64,000 nucleotides of DNA, taken from NCBI RefSeq assembly GCF_016587415.1, contig NZ_BNJI01000003.1:1488001-1552000 (forward strand), written 5' to 3'. How positions within the stretch are numbered: position 1 is the stretch's first letter; each line of letters begins with the position of its first letter. The notes below the pieces were generated by a model, which was not told the DNA's origin, made no database searches, and saw nothing but the letters and a program-made list of their open reading frames with translations. The stretch is from Ktedonobacter sp. SOSP1-85 (GTDB taxonomy: Bacteria; Chloroflexota; Ktedonobacteria; Ktedonobacterales; Ktedonobacteraceae). Shown here one piece after another: positions 1 through 9,260 of this stretch. The position numbers were made by a program, and so were the translations under genes.

Positions 1-2529
1 AACTTGCAGTGAGAAGGAGCCATCCGCGCCCGCGGTTGTGCTATAGGTTGTGGTCGCGCTCTGCTGATCGGTGTTGGTGGCGGCAACATAGATCGTGTTG
101 CCGGGCGCGGTCGTACCGGTGATCGTGATGGGTGAGCCATTGACCGACGAGAGATTCTGCGGCGTGCTCACCGTGAGCGTGGTCTGACTAGTGTGATTGA
201 TAACGTAACGCTCGTAGGTGTTGCCGGGACGTTCAAGCTCCTTCTGCGCCGCCAGGTTGTTGAAGAGGCGCACATAGGAGGCCGAGGCCCAGGTCAGGGG
301 AGCCGCCGAACCAGCGGGCTTCCCGTTCTGGAAGCCGATGGAGGCAACCGTGGGATCGGTCCCGTAGGGCGAGGCCACCAGGTCGGGCTGCTCCCAGTCC
401 TGCTCAGGGATCAGGCCTACGCCGGAGCCAAACTTGCGCAGCGTGTCCAGCAGGGTCGCGGCGCTATCGTAGTTGCCGCTTGATACATCGTACTCGCCGC
501 GCTCCTCGGTCAGCAGCGGCCAGAGGTGTCCATTGCCCTGTCCGCTGGGCGCCCAGGGATGACCATCCTTGGAGCCGTCGCCATAGCCATCACCATTGTA
601 GCGATACCAACCGCTGCCGCTACTGGTATCAACCTTGATGGTCTTATCAACGATGTTCAAAGAGTTTTGGATATCGCTATCGTTGGCGGGGAGCAGGCCC
701 AGGCGAACCAGTTCCAGGAAGCCCGCGTCGATAACGGTCCGCTGATCCTGAGTGGGGCCACCATTGCCCAGGTTATAGCTGATGCTGGCATTGGGATCGC
801 CGGTCTTGGAGAGACGGATAAAGTAGGGTTGAGTCGAGAGCGAGCCATTGGTCGTCACAGTCCACTTCTTAATTGAGCGCTGCCAGTCGTCGGCCACGCC
901 CAACCAGATTTTGGCACTCTGTGTATCACCATTTTTCGTCGCGATATCTGAGGCCGCGACCAGCCCCGCGATCTCGGCGGCAATCGTCGAGGGCGAGTAG
1001 CCGCCCTGCTCCTCCCAGCGCTCCACGCCAAAGCTTGGACCGTGACTGATCACAAAATTGGCGGCAGGCTTGATATGTTGAGTATAGAGCGTGGCGTCGG
1101 TCATATTGAGCTGATAGGCCATCAGAATGGGGTAGCTGGCCTCATCGAGCTGGGTTCCGAAGGAGTCAGGCGCGGTCTTGCCGTTGAGCAGGCTATTGCG
1201 TGGCATCGAGCCATCAGCCTGCTGCTGGCGGTCAAAGAGATAGTTGACCATCGCGCGCGCCGTCGCCAGGTCTCCATCCACATAGAAGCCGGTCCAGGCC
1301 TCATAGAGGTCGCGCGCGAAGACCTCGCGATAAGAGCCAAAGTAGCTGTTATTAGGATCACCTGCCGAGACGGCCTGTCCCCAGGGAGAGGCCAGGCTGG
1401 CCACCACCGCGCCAGGATAGGTCTTATCCTCCGAGGCTTTGATCACATTCGCATTCAGATAATACTCTTCAAGCAACTGTTTATATTGGTCAGCGGAGAG
1501 GTGTGGTTGTTTGATTGCCCCAAGCTTTAGTTGGGCGTCGTAGTGGAGCCAGCCCAGGGTATATTGCGCGAGCATTGTATCGAAGTTGCGCTTCAGAGAA
1601 CTCTCAGCAGCCTTGACCGCGTCGGCCTGCGTTTGCCCAAAGCCTAGTGTAAAGGTCAGGTTGCTGCCATGTGAGAGATCGGCCTGCATGGTCTGAACGA
1701 GGTTGCCATTGTTGGCATCCGTATAGAGCGCTGTCAGACTGTGCGACTTGTCCAACTGCGTCAATCCATCGCTCTGGCCATCTACAAAACCACTGGTCGC
1801 CTGGAGGAAGGGTTGTGAAGCGTCCAGTGCGCTATAGACCGGCACAGCGTAGTCGCGGTTGGCGGCATTGGACTTTGTATTGGTATCGAAGGCGATGGGA
1901 ACCTGGTGCCCGGTTGAGGTATCGATAGTGCCGGAATCACCTCCACCGTTGGCGGAGCTGCCCCCGCCATTGCCATTGATTGTGGCGTCGTAGCGCAGAT
2001 AGAGCTTGTAGTCGGAGAGCTTTCCGGTCAGAGGCTGGAAGTGTAGGCGCATCACCACTGTATTGGCGCTGGGATCGGTCAGATAATCGGTCACGAGGCG
2101 ATACTTGCCGCTTTTGGCGGTCGCCGTCACGCGACAGGCCAGCTCAGGCCCATTGAGTGCCTGCACGCTGTAGGTCATATCGCGTGTTTGCAAGTCCGTG
2201 AAGCTGCTGCCATCGGTCACGACGTATTGCAGCGTTTTAACATTGGTATTGTCGATGGTTGGATAATAGACATCGCTCAATACGCCATTGGCGAGCGTAA
2301 ACCAGACCTTAGAGGTCGTATTGCGAGCGGTTCCCAGGCAGTCTTTGCGCGCCTGGTCAAAGTAGGAGAGCGCGCCTGGACCATCGGGCGCGGAAGAACT
2401 GGCGGCTTGAGCGGCCAGAGTTGCCCGTGTTCCCAGGCCAAGCAAGAGGAGCGCGAAGGCCAGACCCAGGAGGGTGCGCCAGCGCGAGAAGCGCCGCGTG
2501 GGCGTGGCATCCATACCGGTTTTCTGCAT
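1..2529 (-). CDS. Secreted GH15 glucoamylase/glucodextranase (3' end outside window)
   Basis: The reverse strand is open without a stop from the ATG at 2529 to the window edge (843 codons, incomplete). AAAGGA lies about 12 nt upstream of the ATG. Residues 15-43 form a signal peptide (arginine-rich start, LLGLAFALLLLGLG core, likely cleavage after AQA). Residues 50-330 look like the beta-sandwich N domain of bacterial glucodextranases. The catalytic (alpha/alpha)6 part follows, with EVFARDLYEAW near residue 395, ERWEEQGGYSPST near 501 (first Glu fits the general acid) and EQDWEQP near 707 (base). After residue 790 a Thr/Ser-rich beta domain begins (glucodextran B-like) and runs off the edge. 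The enzyme family releases glucose from alpha-glucans outside the cell. Exact specificity (1,4 or 1,6) cannot be read here. Confidence 0.88.
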   Translation of the reverse strand, partial: MQKTGMDATPTRRFSRWRTLLGLAFALLLLGLGTRATLAAQAASSSAPDGPGALSYFDQARKDCLGTARNTTSKVWFTLANGVLSDVYYPTIDNTNVKTLQYVVTDGSSFTDLQTRDMTYSVQALNGPELACRVTATAKSGKYRLVTDYLTDPSANTVVMRLHFQPLTGKLSDYKLYLRYDATINGNGGGSSANGGGDSGTIDTSTGHQVPIAFDTNTKSNAANRDYAVPVYSALDASQPFLQATSGFVDGQSDGLTQLDKSHSLTALYTDANNGNLVQTMQADLSHGSNLTFTLGFGQTQADAVKAAESSLKRNFDTMLAQYTLGWLHYDAQLKLGAIKQPHLSADQYKQLLEEYYLNANVIKASEDKTYPGAVVASLASPWGQAVSAGDPNNSYFGSYREVFARDLYEAWTGFYVDGDLATARAMVNYLFDRQQQADGSMPRNSLLNGKTAPDSFGTQLDEASYPILMAYQLNMTDATLYTQHIKPAANFVISHGPSFGVERWEEQGGYSPSTIAAEIAGLVAASDIATKNGDTQSAKIWLGVADDWQRSIKKWTVTTNGSLSTQPYFIRLSKTGDPNASISYNLGNGGPTQDQRTVIDAGFLELVRLGLLPANDSDIQNSLNIVDKTIKVDTSSGSGWYRYNGDGYGDGSKDGHPWAPSGQGNGHLWPLLTEERGEYDVSSGNYDSAATLLDTLRKFGSGVGLIPEQDWEQPDLVASPYGTDPTVASIGFQNGKPAGSAAPLTWASASYVRLFNNLAAQKELERPGNTYERYVINHTSQTTLTVSTPQNLSSVNGSPITITGTTAPGNTIYVAATNTDQQSATTTYSTTAGADGSFSLQV

Positions 2530-3114
2530 TGAAAGCCAATCCTTTTTTGGAACTAAAACATTGATTGTCTACAGATCTAATGAGTACAGCATCTATGTTT
2601 CGCCATCGAAACAGGGGTTTTAATGAGCGTTTTGAGTATAGCCAGCCATTGATGCGTGCCTTATATAGCGCTTCAGCTAATCTATGTATTCCATATAGCA
2701 AGAGCATATAGCACACGCAGGGTTGTAAATATTGGAGAAAGCAATATTTGTGCCAGAAAGTGTGCTACACACAAGCGAATAGGTAATAGAGCATGCAGAA
2801 AGGGCAGGAATAGCCCTTTGAAGATGGTTTGTAAATCTACTATTGACTATCAAACTAAGTGGCCTTAAGGTATTTAGGTTTTGTGCCAGGCACAAGTGTG
2901 CTATCTGTGTAGCACACTTGTGTTTGCATTTACACAGAAGCTAGGGTAGTAAGAAAAAGGACATTGCTTCACTTGCACCAGGTATATGAAATCCAAAAAT
3001 GGGAGCTGTATATATATGTCTCGTTGCATATGTAAACAGTTCCTATTTACTTTTTAGGGAGGAATGGATTATTTTTAGGGAAAGAATTGGAGATGTGGTG
3101 GGAGGAATAGTATT
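2530..3114. other. Divergent intergenic region with nested palindromes
   Basis: This AT-rich 585-bp gap separates the divergent GH15 gene and the dipeptidase-like gene, so it must hold promoters for both. No convincing gene was found in it. Its distinctive content is two related GTGCCAG/AGTGTGCTA-containing segments (2747-2776 and 2881-2921), described separately. Confidence 0.5.
2881..2921. promoter_or_regulatory. Overlapping, mutually exclusive palindromes
   Basis: TTGTGCC-A-GGCACAA (2881-2895) overlaps a second perfect inverted repeat, ACAAGTGTGCT (2892-2902) with AGCACACTTGT (2911-2921). The two stems share CACAA, so only one can form at a time. A shortened relative of the same sequence is at 2747-2776. 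It may be a paired operator or an RNA switch; no function is proven. Confidence 0.4.
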
Positions 3115-5865
3115 GTGGATATGTTGCGGTGTGGGGTGTGTTTGCAAGAGCTTGTAGCGGGGAATTGTGCTTGCTCCACAAGCACAGGAGTAGATAAGGA
3201 TAGGCAGAAGCCCGCGCTAAGGCTAGATTTCGCGGGAGGTGATCTGTCGGGATGGCACGCCGAGGGCGAGGCCTTTCGTGGGCAACCAGTGCGTGGAGAC
3301 CGCTTTCGTGCGGGCCAGGTTAAGCCCAAACTTGTGCCGTTGGGTGGAGATTACTGGGATGGTCCATATCCCGTGGGTCAGCGGGGCGAGTACTGGATTA
3401 GCACGGAGGATTATTTAACGGGCACCCTGACTTCTGAGACATTTATCCTCGAAGCCTCTTCCCCCTGGTTTACCTGTCTGCTTGGTGGTAGCGATGTCAA
3501 CGACGCCTGTAGCATCTCTCTCCTGATCAAGGCCAACGAGAGTAATCGCTCCCGTCTGAGCGATAGCTATTCCAGAATTTATATAGCCAGGGAGAACAGC
3601 GACTTCTTCCAGGTATTTCAAGCTACGAGCCTTGGCCATGAGATGATGCGGAGAGTGGTCTTCTATGCCCAGGAGTTCGTGGGGGAGTGGGCCAGTGTGC
3701 GTATAAGCGATAGTTCGATCAGCGGGCATATTAATGTTGCTGATGTGCGCTTCTCGGCTGAGACTCCGTTGACCCTGGAGACGGAGGCGGGCGAAATAGA
3801 TCCCGATGCGCCTATGTGGGGCTTCGCCGATCTGCATACGCATCCAATGGCGCACCTGGCCTTTGGGGGTGTCATCTTCTGGGGGCAGCCGGATGGCCCT
3901 GTAGATGAGGCTATGGCGAAGTGTGTGAAGGCTCATGGCATCGCCGGTACAGGCATTGCTGGTCGCCGCAGCAGCATCTTGATGTCCTTCTTTGAGCAGA
4001 TTGGTTATGGCATAAATGTAGGGCACCTGGTTGGTGGCTATCCCCAGTTTGATGGTTGGCCACGCTTTACCACGCTTGTACACCAACAAATGTATATCGA
4101 CTGGATACGGCGCGCTTTTGATGGTGGCCTACGCTTGCTGGTTGCGCACGCGGTCAATAACGAGATGCTGGCGAGCAACTACAATGGGCAGGATCCATAC
4201 GATGATAAAAGCGTAGTTGAGTGCCAGATTGCGGCCATGAAAGAACTTGCGGCCCGGCATCATGACTGGATGGAGATAGCCTATACGCCCGCCGAGGCGC
4301 GGCGGATTATTCACCAGAACAAACTGGCTATCGTGCTTGGTGTAGAAGTTGACTCGCTGGGGAACTGGAAGCAGCCGCAACTGCCCACGGAAGAGGAGAT
4401 CAGCACCTATCTTGCGCACCTTTATCATGATCTCGGCGTACGCCACCTCTTTCCTGTGCATATGGCGGATAATATCTTCTCAGGTTCGGCGATCTATTAT
4501 GACCTCTTTAGCCTGGTCAATCATTATCTGCATAAGGACTATTTCGCGGTTGAGGATGGCAGCGCCTATGGCATAGAGTATCGCTTGCAGGAAGATCCGG
4601 GCCTGGCCATCGATATTGCGCGTGTGACGCAGGGCTACAACCCGCCTTATCGCCAGGTGAACGGGGGCCATATGAATGGTAAGGGCTTGACCGAACTGGG
4701 ACACTTCTTATTGTGCCAGATGATGAGCCTGGGGATGCTCATAGAGGTTGACCATATGTCTCATAAAGCTGTTGAAGCGACACTGGACCTGGTGGAGCAG
4801 TATGACTATCCCGTGGTCGCTGGACATACAGGCTTTCGCGAACTGGCTCTGAAGCGCAATGAAGAGACCGCCTGTAATCAGAAGTGTGCTAGCGAAGGTC
4901 TGAAGACCGCCTTGCAGATAGAGCGTATCGCCAAACTTGGAGGTATCATAGGGCCACTTGCCTGCCAGGCCGATGTGCGCGAAGTCGGCGAGGTCATTCC
5001 CAGTTTACAGGGGAAGGTGCGCGGAGACTGTGCAGGCTCGTCCAAGTCCTGGGCGCAGGCGTATCTCTACGCCGTCGAGAAAATGGGCGGACGTGGCGTT
5101 GGCTTTGGTACCGATACTAATGGGTTCGCCAAGTTTAACGCTCCGCGCTTTGGTCTGAACGCGAGCTACTTCCTGGACTATGATGTGCCGGGCATGGGGC
5201 GCGATTCCAGGCGCAGATCCTTGAGGAGAGAGCAGGTCGAGGCGCAGGAGAACGGCGTGCGCTATGATGAGTCTCTAGCTGATACTCATCACTACCGCTT
5301 TGAAGGCGTACTTGAGGGCGATGTCTATGATGGCTTACAGCGTGATGTCTGGCAGGCTATTGGGCTGTACAAGGCGGGCTGTGATCCCTGGAAAAGTCCG
5401 AATATTCTAAATTATTTTAATCGAGCGGTACACTTTGCGAAGGGTTTCTTCGCCCTGGATGATGCGCAATTGGAGCGGCCAGGCCTCCTTACCGGGAATG
5501 AGCCGTGGGAGCAACGCGTTGCCTTCTTAGTGAAAACGGGCCTGGAACCGGGGACGACGGAGCGTGATCCACAGCCAGTCCACGAGATGTATCCCAGGGT
5601 AATGGCTATCTGGCGGCGCTGGGAGCAGATGGAGGGAGATAATCCTCCTCTCAAGCGCTGTTATACGGGCGAGCGCGACTTTGATATTAATCTGGATGGC
5701 GTTGCGCACTATGGTCTGCTGCCCGATCTGCTCCAGGACCTGAAGAACGTTGGCCTGACGCATGAAGACCTGGTCCCCCTCTTCCGCTCGGCTGAGGATT
5801 ACATACGAACATGGGAGAAGTGTGAGCGCCGAAGTCGGGCCATGGTTGAGAGCAAAGACAAATGA
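3115..5865 (+). CDS. Membrane-dipeptidase-like (M19 / amidohydrolase-fold) protein with N-terminal beta domain
   Basis: The GTG start follows GGGAGGA at about 8 nt; the protein has 916 residues. Residues 35-230 form a beta-rich, jelly-roll-like domain (GGDLSGWHAEG, PLGGDYWDGPYPVG) without a signal peptide. Metal-site motifs of the TIM-barrel hydrolases follow: DLHTHPMAH near residue 240, LGVEVDSLGNW, FPVHMADN, IEVDHMSHKA, VVAGHTGFREL and VGFGTDTNGF. These match the pattern of renal dipeptidase (M19) proteins, which hydrolyse dipeptides or related amides with a binuclear zinc centre. The length is more than twice that of ordinary M19 enzymes because of the N domain and a long C-terminal part, so the real substrate is uncertain. 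It is followed by a very long palindrome. Confidence 0.7.
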   Translation: MDMLRCGVCLQELVAGNCACSTSTGVDKDRQKPALRLDFAGGDLSGWHAEGEAFRGQPVRGDRFRAGQVKPKLVPLGGDYWDGPYPVGQRGEYWISTEDYLTGTLTSETFILEASSPWFTCLLGGSDVNDACSISLLIKANESNRSRLSDSYSRIYIARENSDFFQVFQATSLGHEMMRRVVFYAQEFVGEWASVRISDSSISGHINVADVRFSAETPLTLETEAGEIDPDAPMWGFADLHTHPMAHLAFGGVIFWGQPDGPVDEAMAKCVKAHGIAGTGIAGRRSSILMSFFEQIGYGINVGHLVGGYPQFDGWPRFTTLVHQQMYIDWIRRAFDGGLRLLVAHAVNNEMLASNYNGQDPYDDKSVVECQIAAMKELAARHHDWMEIAYTPAEARRIIHQNKLAIVLGVEVDSLGNWKQPQLPTEEEISTYLAHLYHDLGVRHLFPVHMADNIFSGSAIYYDLFSLVNHYLHKDYFAVEDGSAYGIEYRLQEDPGLAIDIARVTQGYNPPYRQVNGGHMNGKGLTELGHFLLCQMMSLGMLIEVDHMSHKAVEATLDLVEQYDYPVVAGHTGFRELALKRNEETACNQKCASEGLKTALQIERIAKLGGIIGPLACQADVREVGEVIPSLQGKVRGDCAGSSKSWAQAYLYAVEKMGGRGVGFGTDTNGFAKFNAPRFGLNASYFLDYDVPGMGRDSRRRSLRREQVEAQENGVRYDESLADTHHYRFEGVLEGDVYDGLQRDVWQAIGLYKAGCDPWKSPNILNYFNRAVHFAKGFFALDDAQLERPGLLTGNEPWEQRVAFLVKTGLEPGTTERDPQPVHEMYPRVMAIWRRWEQMEGDNPPLKRCYTGERDFDINLDGVAHYGLLPDLLQDLKNVGLTHEDLVPLFRSAEDYIRTWEKCERRSRAMVESKDK

Positions 5866-5931
5866 TGAATTGCTATCTGCCTATAGTATAGTCATGTCTC
5901 CAGGCGATGGTGTGAAAAAGATGCTGGGTAC

Positions 5932-6018
5932 GAGCAGAGGGAGGGGATGTTGCTGGTGGGCTGGCTTCGCCAGCCCACCAGCAACATCCCCTCCCTCTGC
6001 TCGCCACAAAGTGGCGAG
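5932..6018. repeat. 34-bp perfect inverted repeat plus companion hairpin
   Basis: Left arm 5932-5965 and right arm 5969-6002 are perfectly complementary around the 3-nt loop TTC; the core is GGGCTGGC/GCCAGCCC. A second hairpin, CTCGCCAC-AAA-GTGGCGAG (6000-6018), overlaps the end of the right arm. There is no U-tract. The core recurs at 54221-54279. Confidence 0.9.
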
Positions 6019-6115
6019 GTGCTTCAAACATTCGCAAAGGTAATCATTCTGTGATGATGATACGTGTCTCTTCTGAAGACAGAGCATAAGTGTGTATGTT
6101 ACAGAAGGAGACATT

Positions 6116-6817
6116 ATGGATCTGGGTGAAGTAAACGTAGAACTATGGGAGCGGAGAGTATCTGTAGGGTTAGGTGGGGCATTCGTTTTGGGTGGCATAG
6201 TACGCCGCTCCTGGGTTGGAGGGGTGCTAGGCCTGGCTCTGCTCTACCGGGGGCTTAGCGGGCATAGCTACCTCTATGAGCTACTCGGGATCAATACGGC
6301 GAACAGGCTCAAAGAGCCAGAAGCCAGGCTCACTGAGCTTGAGCGTTCGATTACCATTCAACGACCCGCTGAAGAGTTGCACCGGCTCTGGAGCGATCCA
6401 TCTACGCTTTCAAAGATCATGGGAGATAGCGTGGAGGTTACCAGGGGGATGGGCGATCATATACACTGGCGCGTGAGTTTGCCCCTGGAGCGCCACCTGG
6501 AATGGGAGACGCATACCGTGGAGAGCCAGCCGGGACGGCTTTTACGCTGGCAATCACTTGAGGACGCACCAATCTCAAATGATGGAATGATTAGTTTTTA
6601 TCCTGCTCCCGCAGACTGGGGAACGGTCGCGACCCTGCGTTTCCGCTTTGACACGCCGGGTGGCTCAATTGGGAGTGGCGTGATACATACCCTGGGTATC
6701 ATGCCAGATATGATAGTGGAGAAAGCGTTAAGGCGCTTTAAGAGCCTGGCCGAAACGGGCGAGATTCCAACGCTTGAACACAATCCAGCGGCCCGCGCAA
6801 CCGCTTACGCGCATTAA
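6116..6817 (+). CDS. Membrane-anchored SRPBCC (polyketide cyclase/dehydrase-like) protein
   Basis: The ATG at 6116 follows AGAAGGAG and is preferred to an upstream in-frame GTG that lacks a ribosome site; the product has 233 residues. Residues 10-55 carry two hydrophobic segments (VGLGGAFVLGGIVRR, GVLGLALLYRGLSG), resembling the short DUF2892 membrane module. From about residue 75 an SRPBCC fold follows, starting ERSITIQRPAEELHRLWSD and ending with a long C-terminal helix. SRPBCC proteins bind small hydrophobic ligands in a deep pocket; the ligand here is unknown. The stop is 13 nt before the alcohol dehydrogenase start, so the two are probably co-transcribed and may act on the same compound. 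Confidence 0.72.
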   Translation: MDLGEVNVELWERRVSVGLGGAFVLGGIVRRSWVGGVLGLALLYRGLSGHSYLYELLGINTANRLKEPEARLTELERSITIQRPAEELHRLWSDPSTLSKIMGDSVEVTRGMGDHIHWRVSLPLERHLEWETHTVESQPGRLLRWQSLEDAPISNDGMISFYPAPADWGTVATLRFRFDTPGGSIGSGVIHTLGIMPDMIVEKALRRFKSLAETGEIPTLEHNPAARATAYAH

Positions 6818-6830
6818 GGAGAAGAAAGCT

Positions 6831-8000
6831 ATGCGAGCACTCTGCTGGAATGGGGTCAATGATCTCCAGGTGGAGACCGTGCCCGATCCCGAGATTATTA
6901 ATCCGCACGACGCCATTTTAAGGGTCACTATGTCGACCACCTGCGGCTCAGATTTGCACTTCATTGATGGCTACATTCCGACAATGCGTAAGGGTGATGT
7001 CATCGGGCATGAGTTTATGGGCGAGGTGGTGGAGATTGGTCATGAGGTGAAGAAAGTAAAGAAGGGCGACCGCGTGGTTGTACCCTCCTTTATTGTCTGT
7101 GGCGCCTGCTGGTATTGCCAGCACGGCCTCTACTCGCTCTGCGATAATACGAATCCCAACGCCGAGCTTCAAGAACCCGTCCTGGGCTATCCAACCGCTG
7201 GCATTTACGGTTATACTCACGCCTTTGGCGGCTATGCTGGCGCGCACGCCCAGTATGTACGCGTGCCATATGCCGACAACGACTGCTTCCGTGTGCCCGA
7301 GGGATTGCGTGATGAGCAGGTCATCTTCCTCTCGGACGCCGTGCCAACCGGTTTTATGGGGGCGGACTTCTGCAATATTCAGCCTGGAGATACGATTGCG
7401 GTCTGGGGCTGTGGTGGTGTAGGTCTCATGGCGATACAGAGCGCCTACCTCCTGGGGGCAGAGCGCGTCATCGCCATCGACCGCTTCCCCGAGAGATTGC
7501 AGATGGCGAAGGAAAAGGCTGGCGCTGAAACGATCAACTATACCGAGGTAGATAGCGTTCTTGAAGCGCTCAAGGAGATGACCGGGGGGCGTGGTCCTGA
7601 TGGCTGCATTGATGCTGTGGGCATGGAGGCGCATGGAACCGGGGTAGATTATATGTACGATCGTGCCAAGCAGGCGCTGCGTTTTCATACGGACCGGGGT
7701 GAGTCGCTACGCCAGGCAATCATGGCTTGTCGCAAGGGCGGAACGCTCTCAATCCTTGGCGTGTATGGCCTGATGGATAAGTTTCCTATTGGGGTCATTA
7801 TGAATAAGGGACTGACGGTGCGTAGCGCGCAACAGCACGGACAAAAGTATGTGCCACGCTTGCTGGACTATGTACAGAAGGGCCAGCTCGATCCTTCCTA
7901 CCTGGCAACGCACCATTTCCCGCTGGAAGAGGCACCAGTTGGGTACGCTATATTCAAGCATAAGGAGGATGGTTGCGTACGGGCCGTCTTTAAGCCCTAG
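6831..8000 (+). CDS. Zinc-dependent alcohol dehydrogenase (formaldehyde-dehydrogenase-like MDR)
   Basis: The ATG at 6831 is preceded by AAGGAGAAGAAAGC, and the product has 389 residues. It shows the catalytic-zinc cysteine in TTCGSDLHFIDG, the GHEFMGEVVEIG motif, a structural-zinc lobe with spaced cysteines (VCGACWYCQHGLYSLC), and a nucleotide-binding loop GCGGVGLMAIQSA followed by acidic AIDRFPER, which favours NAD. The overall pattern matches glutathione-independent formaldehyde dehydrogenase-like medium-chain dehydrogenases, including an insertion after the structural lobe. The physiological substrate may be another alcohol or aldehyde. It follows the SRPBCC gene by 13 nt, and a 26-bp inverted repeat lies after the stop. 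Confidence 0.88.
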   Translation: MRALCWNGVNDLQVETVPDPEIINPHDAILRVTMSTTCGSDLHFIDGYIPTMRKGDVIGHEFMGEVVEIGHEVKKVKKGDRVVVPSFIVCGACWYCQHGLYSLCDNTNPNAELQEPVLGYPTAGIYGYTHAFGGYAGAHAQYVRVPYADNDCFRVPEGLRDEQVIFLSDAVPTGFMGADFCNIQPGDTIAVWGCGGVGLMAIQSAYLLGAERVIAIDRFPERLQMAKEKAGAETINYTEVDSVLEALKEMTGGRGPDGCIDAVGMEAHGTGVDYMYDRAKQALRFHTDRGESLRQAIMACRKGGTLSILGVYGLMDKFPIGVIMNKGLTVRSAQQHGQKYVPRLLDYVQKGQLDPSYLATHHFPLEEAPVGYAIFKHKEDGCVRAVFKP

Positions 8001-8019
8001 CATTAAACTGTGGGAGACC

Positions 8020-8080
8020 GACGCTGCTAAAGCACGCGTCTACATCTGGATCATATGTAGACGCGTGCTTTAGCAGCGTC
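8020..8080. repeat. 26-bp perfect inverted repeat
   Basis: Arms 8020-8045 and 8055-8080 pair perfectly around a 9-nt loop (CTGGATCAT). TATCTCTTCTCTT follows, a weak pyrimidine tract, so termination of the upstream dehydrogenase transcript is possible. Confidence 0.88.
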
Positions 8081-8249
8081 TATCTCTTCTCTTACTCAGG
8101 CTTGAGCCGAGTTCTGTGCCTGTTTTTTGTGGTACTCTTTGCCTATGCCTTGCGCTTTCTGCGTGATAAACACCAGCAATGCTAGGCGCTTAAGCAGCTC
8201 CGCGTTGATTAATGGCTCCTCTCGGGAATAAATCTGAGCTACCAACGTG

Positions 8250-8290
8250 TTTTTTTCATGGTGGAACTATTTGTATAGCCATGAAAAAAA
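8250..8290. promoter_or_regulatory. 12-bp inverted repeat just upstream of the aldo/keto reductase ribosome site
   Basis: TTTTTTTCATGG (8250-8261) and CCATGAAAAAAA (8279-8290) are perfect complements with a 17-nt loop. The right arm ends 2 nt before the AGAAGGAG ribosome site at 8293. It could be an operator or an mRNA hairpin controlling translation. Confidence 0.4.
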
Positions 8291-8309
8291 CCAGAAGGAG
8301 CTTAGATAT

Positions 8310-9257
8310 ATGCAGTATCGTCGTCTTGGTAACACGGGTACAAAAGTGAGCAGCGTGGCATTGGGTGGTTGGATCAACTACGGTGAGGGGAAAACAGCCC
8401 AGGAGGCGGCGCAGCAGGTTATCCGCATGGCGTATGAGAAGGGCATCAACTATTTTGATATCGCGGATGTTTATGGTCGTGGTGAGGCAGAGAAGGAGAT
8501 GGGAGCGGTTCTGCGTGATTTCCCACGTCATACCCTGGTAATTGCCTCGAAGGTTTTCTGGCCCATGAGCGATGATGTGAATGATCGGGGGCTCTCGCGC
8601 AAACATATCATGGAAAGTGTGGAAAAGAGCCTGAAGCGCGTTGGCACGGACTACATCGATATTTACTTCTGCCATCGCCCAGATCCAGAGACTCCGCTAC
8701 TGGAGACGGCGCGTGCCATGGACGACCTGATTCACCAGGGTAAGGTGCTCTACTGGGGAACCTCTATGTGGGAGGGTTCACAGATCGCCGAGGTCTATCA
8801 ACTTTGCGAACGCTACAACCTCTATGCACCAGTTGTCGAGCAGCCACAGTATTCCATGCTCGAGCGCGAGCGCGTTGAGCGCGAGATTCTGCCAATTATT
8901 GAGCCGCGTGGAATTGGCCTGGTTGCCTTCTCGCCCCTGGGTCAGGGCATGCTGACAGGTAAGTATGATAATGGTATTGATGAAGGTACACGCTTCCACC
9001 GCGAGACATGGGCGCGCGATAGCTTCTTCAACGACGCCAACGTGTCTCGTGTACGCAAGCTCAAAGAGATTGCTGACGAGCTTGGCGCCAGCCGCGCGCA
9101 ACTGGCACTGGCCTGGGTGTTGCGCAACTCCGGCGTAAGTAGTGCCATTATCGGCGCCACCCGTCCCGAGCAGGTCGAGGACAATGTTCAGGCCATCGAC
9201 TTCGTTGAGAAACTCGGCGATGAGGTGCTCCAGCGCATCGACGCCATCCTCGCGTAG
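8310..9257 (+). CDS. Aldo/keto reductase (potassium-channel beta-subunit-like)
   Basis: The ATG at 8310 follows AGAAGGAG at 8293-8300; the product has 315 residues, normal for the family. It begins with the typical MQYRRLGNTGTKVSSVALGG, has the catalytic Asp-Tyr in NYFDIADVYGRGEAE, Lys in VIASKVFWP, His in YIDIYFCHRPDPETP, and the NADPH-binding C-terminal AIIGATRPEQVEDN. This is the AKR group that includes voltage-gated channel beta subunits and YghZ-like enzymes, which reduce aldehydes and ketones. The gene is single and ends in a convergent arrangement with the Nudix gene; a palindrome fills the 67-bp gap. Confidence 0.92.
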   Translation: MQYRRLGNTGTKVSSVALGGWINYGEGKTAQEAAQQVIRMAYEKGINYFDIADVYGRGEAEKEMGAVLRDFPRHTLVIASKVFWPMSDDVNDRGLSRKHIMESVEKSLKRVGTDYIDIYFCHRPDPETPLLETARAMDDLIHQGKVLYWGTSMWEGSQIAEVYQLCERYNLYAPVVEQPQYSMLERERVEREILPIIEPRGIGLVAFSPLGQGMLTGKYDNGIDEGTRFHRETWARDSFFNDANVSRVRKLKEIADELGASRAQLALAWVLRNSGVSSAIIGATRPEQVEDNVQAIDFVEKLGDEVLQRIDAILA

Positions 9258-9260
9258 GCG

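Noticed and set aside
193..2532. Several plus-strand open frames of 85-162 codons opposite the first 2.5 kb
   Set aside because: The reverse strand is one continuous frame with GH15 motifs and signal peptide; the plus-strand frames have no ribosome sites or recognisable motifs.
3415..4089. 224-codon minus-strand frame inside the dipeptidase-like gene
   Set aside because: It lies fully opposite a gene with conserved motifs and has no family resemblance.
8020..8080. tRNA-like cloverleaf
   Set aside because: It is a single long hairpin without D, anticodon and T arms; no tRNA was recognised in the window.
8096..8245. Short minus-strand frame (about 49 codons, TTG start) between the alcohol dehydrogenase and the aldo/keto reductase
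   Set aside because: Composition is protein-like (ELLKRLALLVFITQKAQGIG), but there is no ATG/GTG, no ribosome site and no known motif; possibly a gene remnant.
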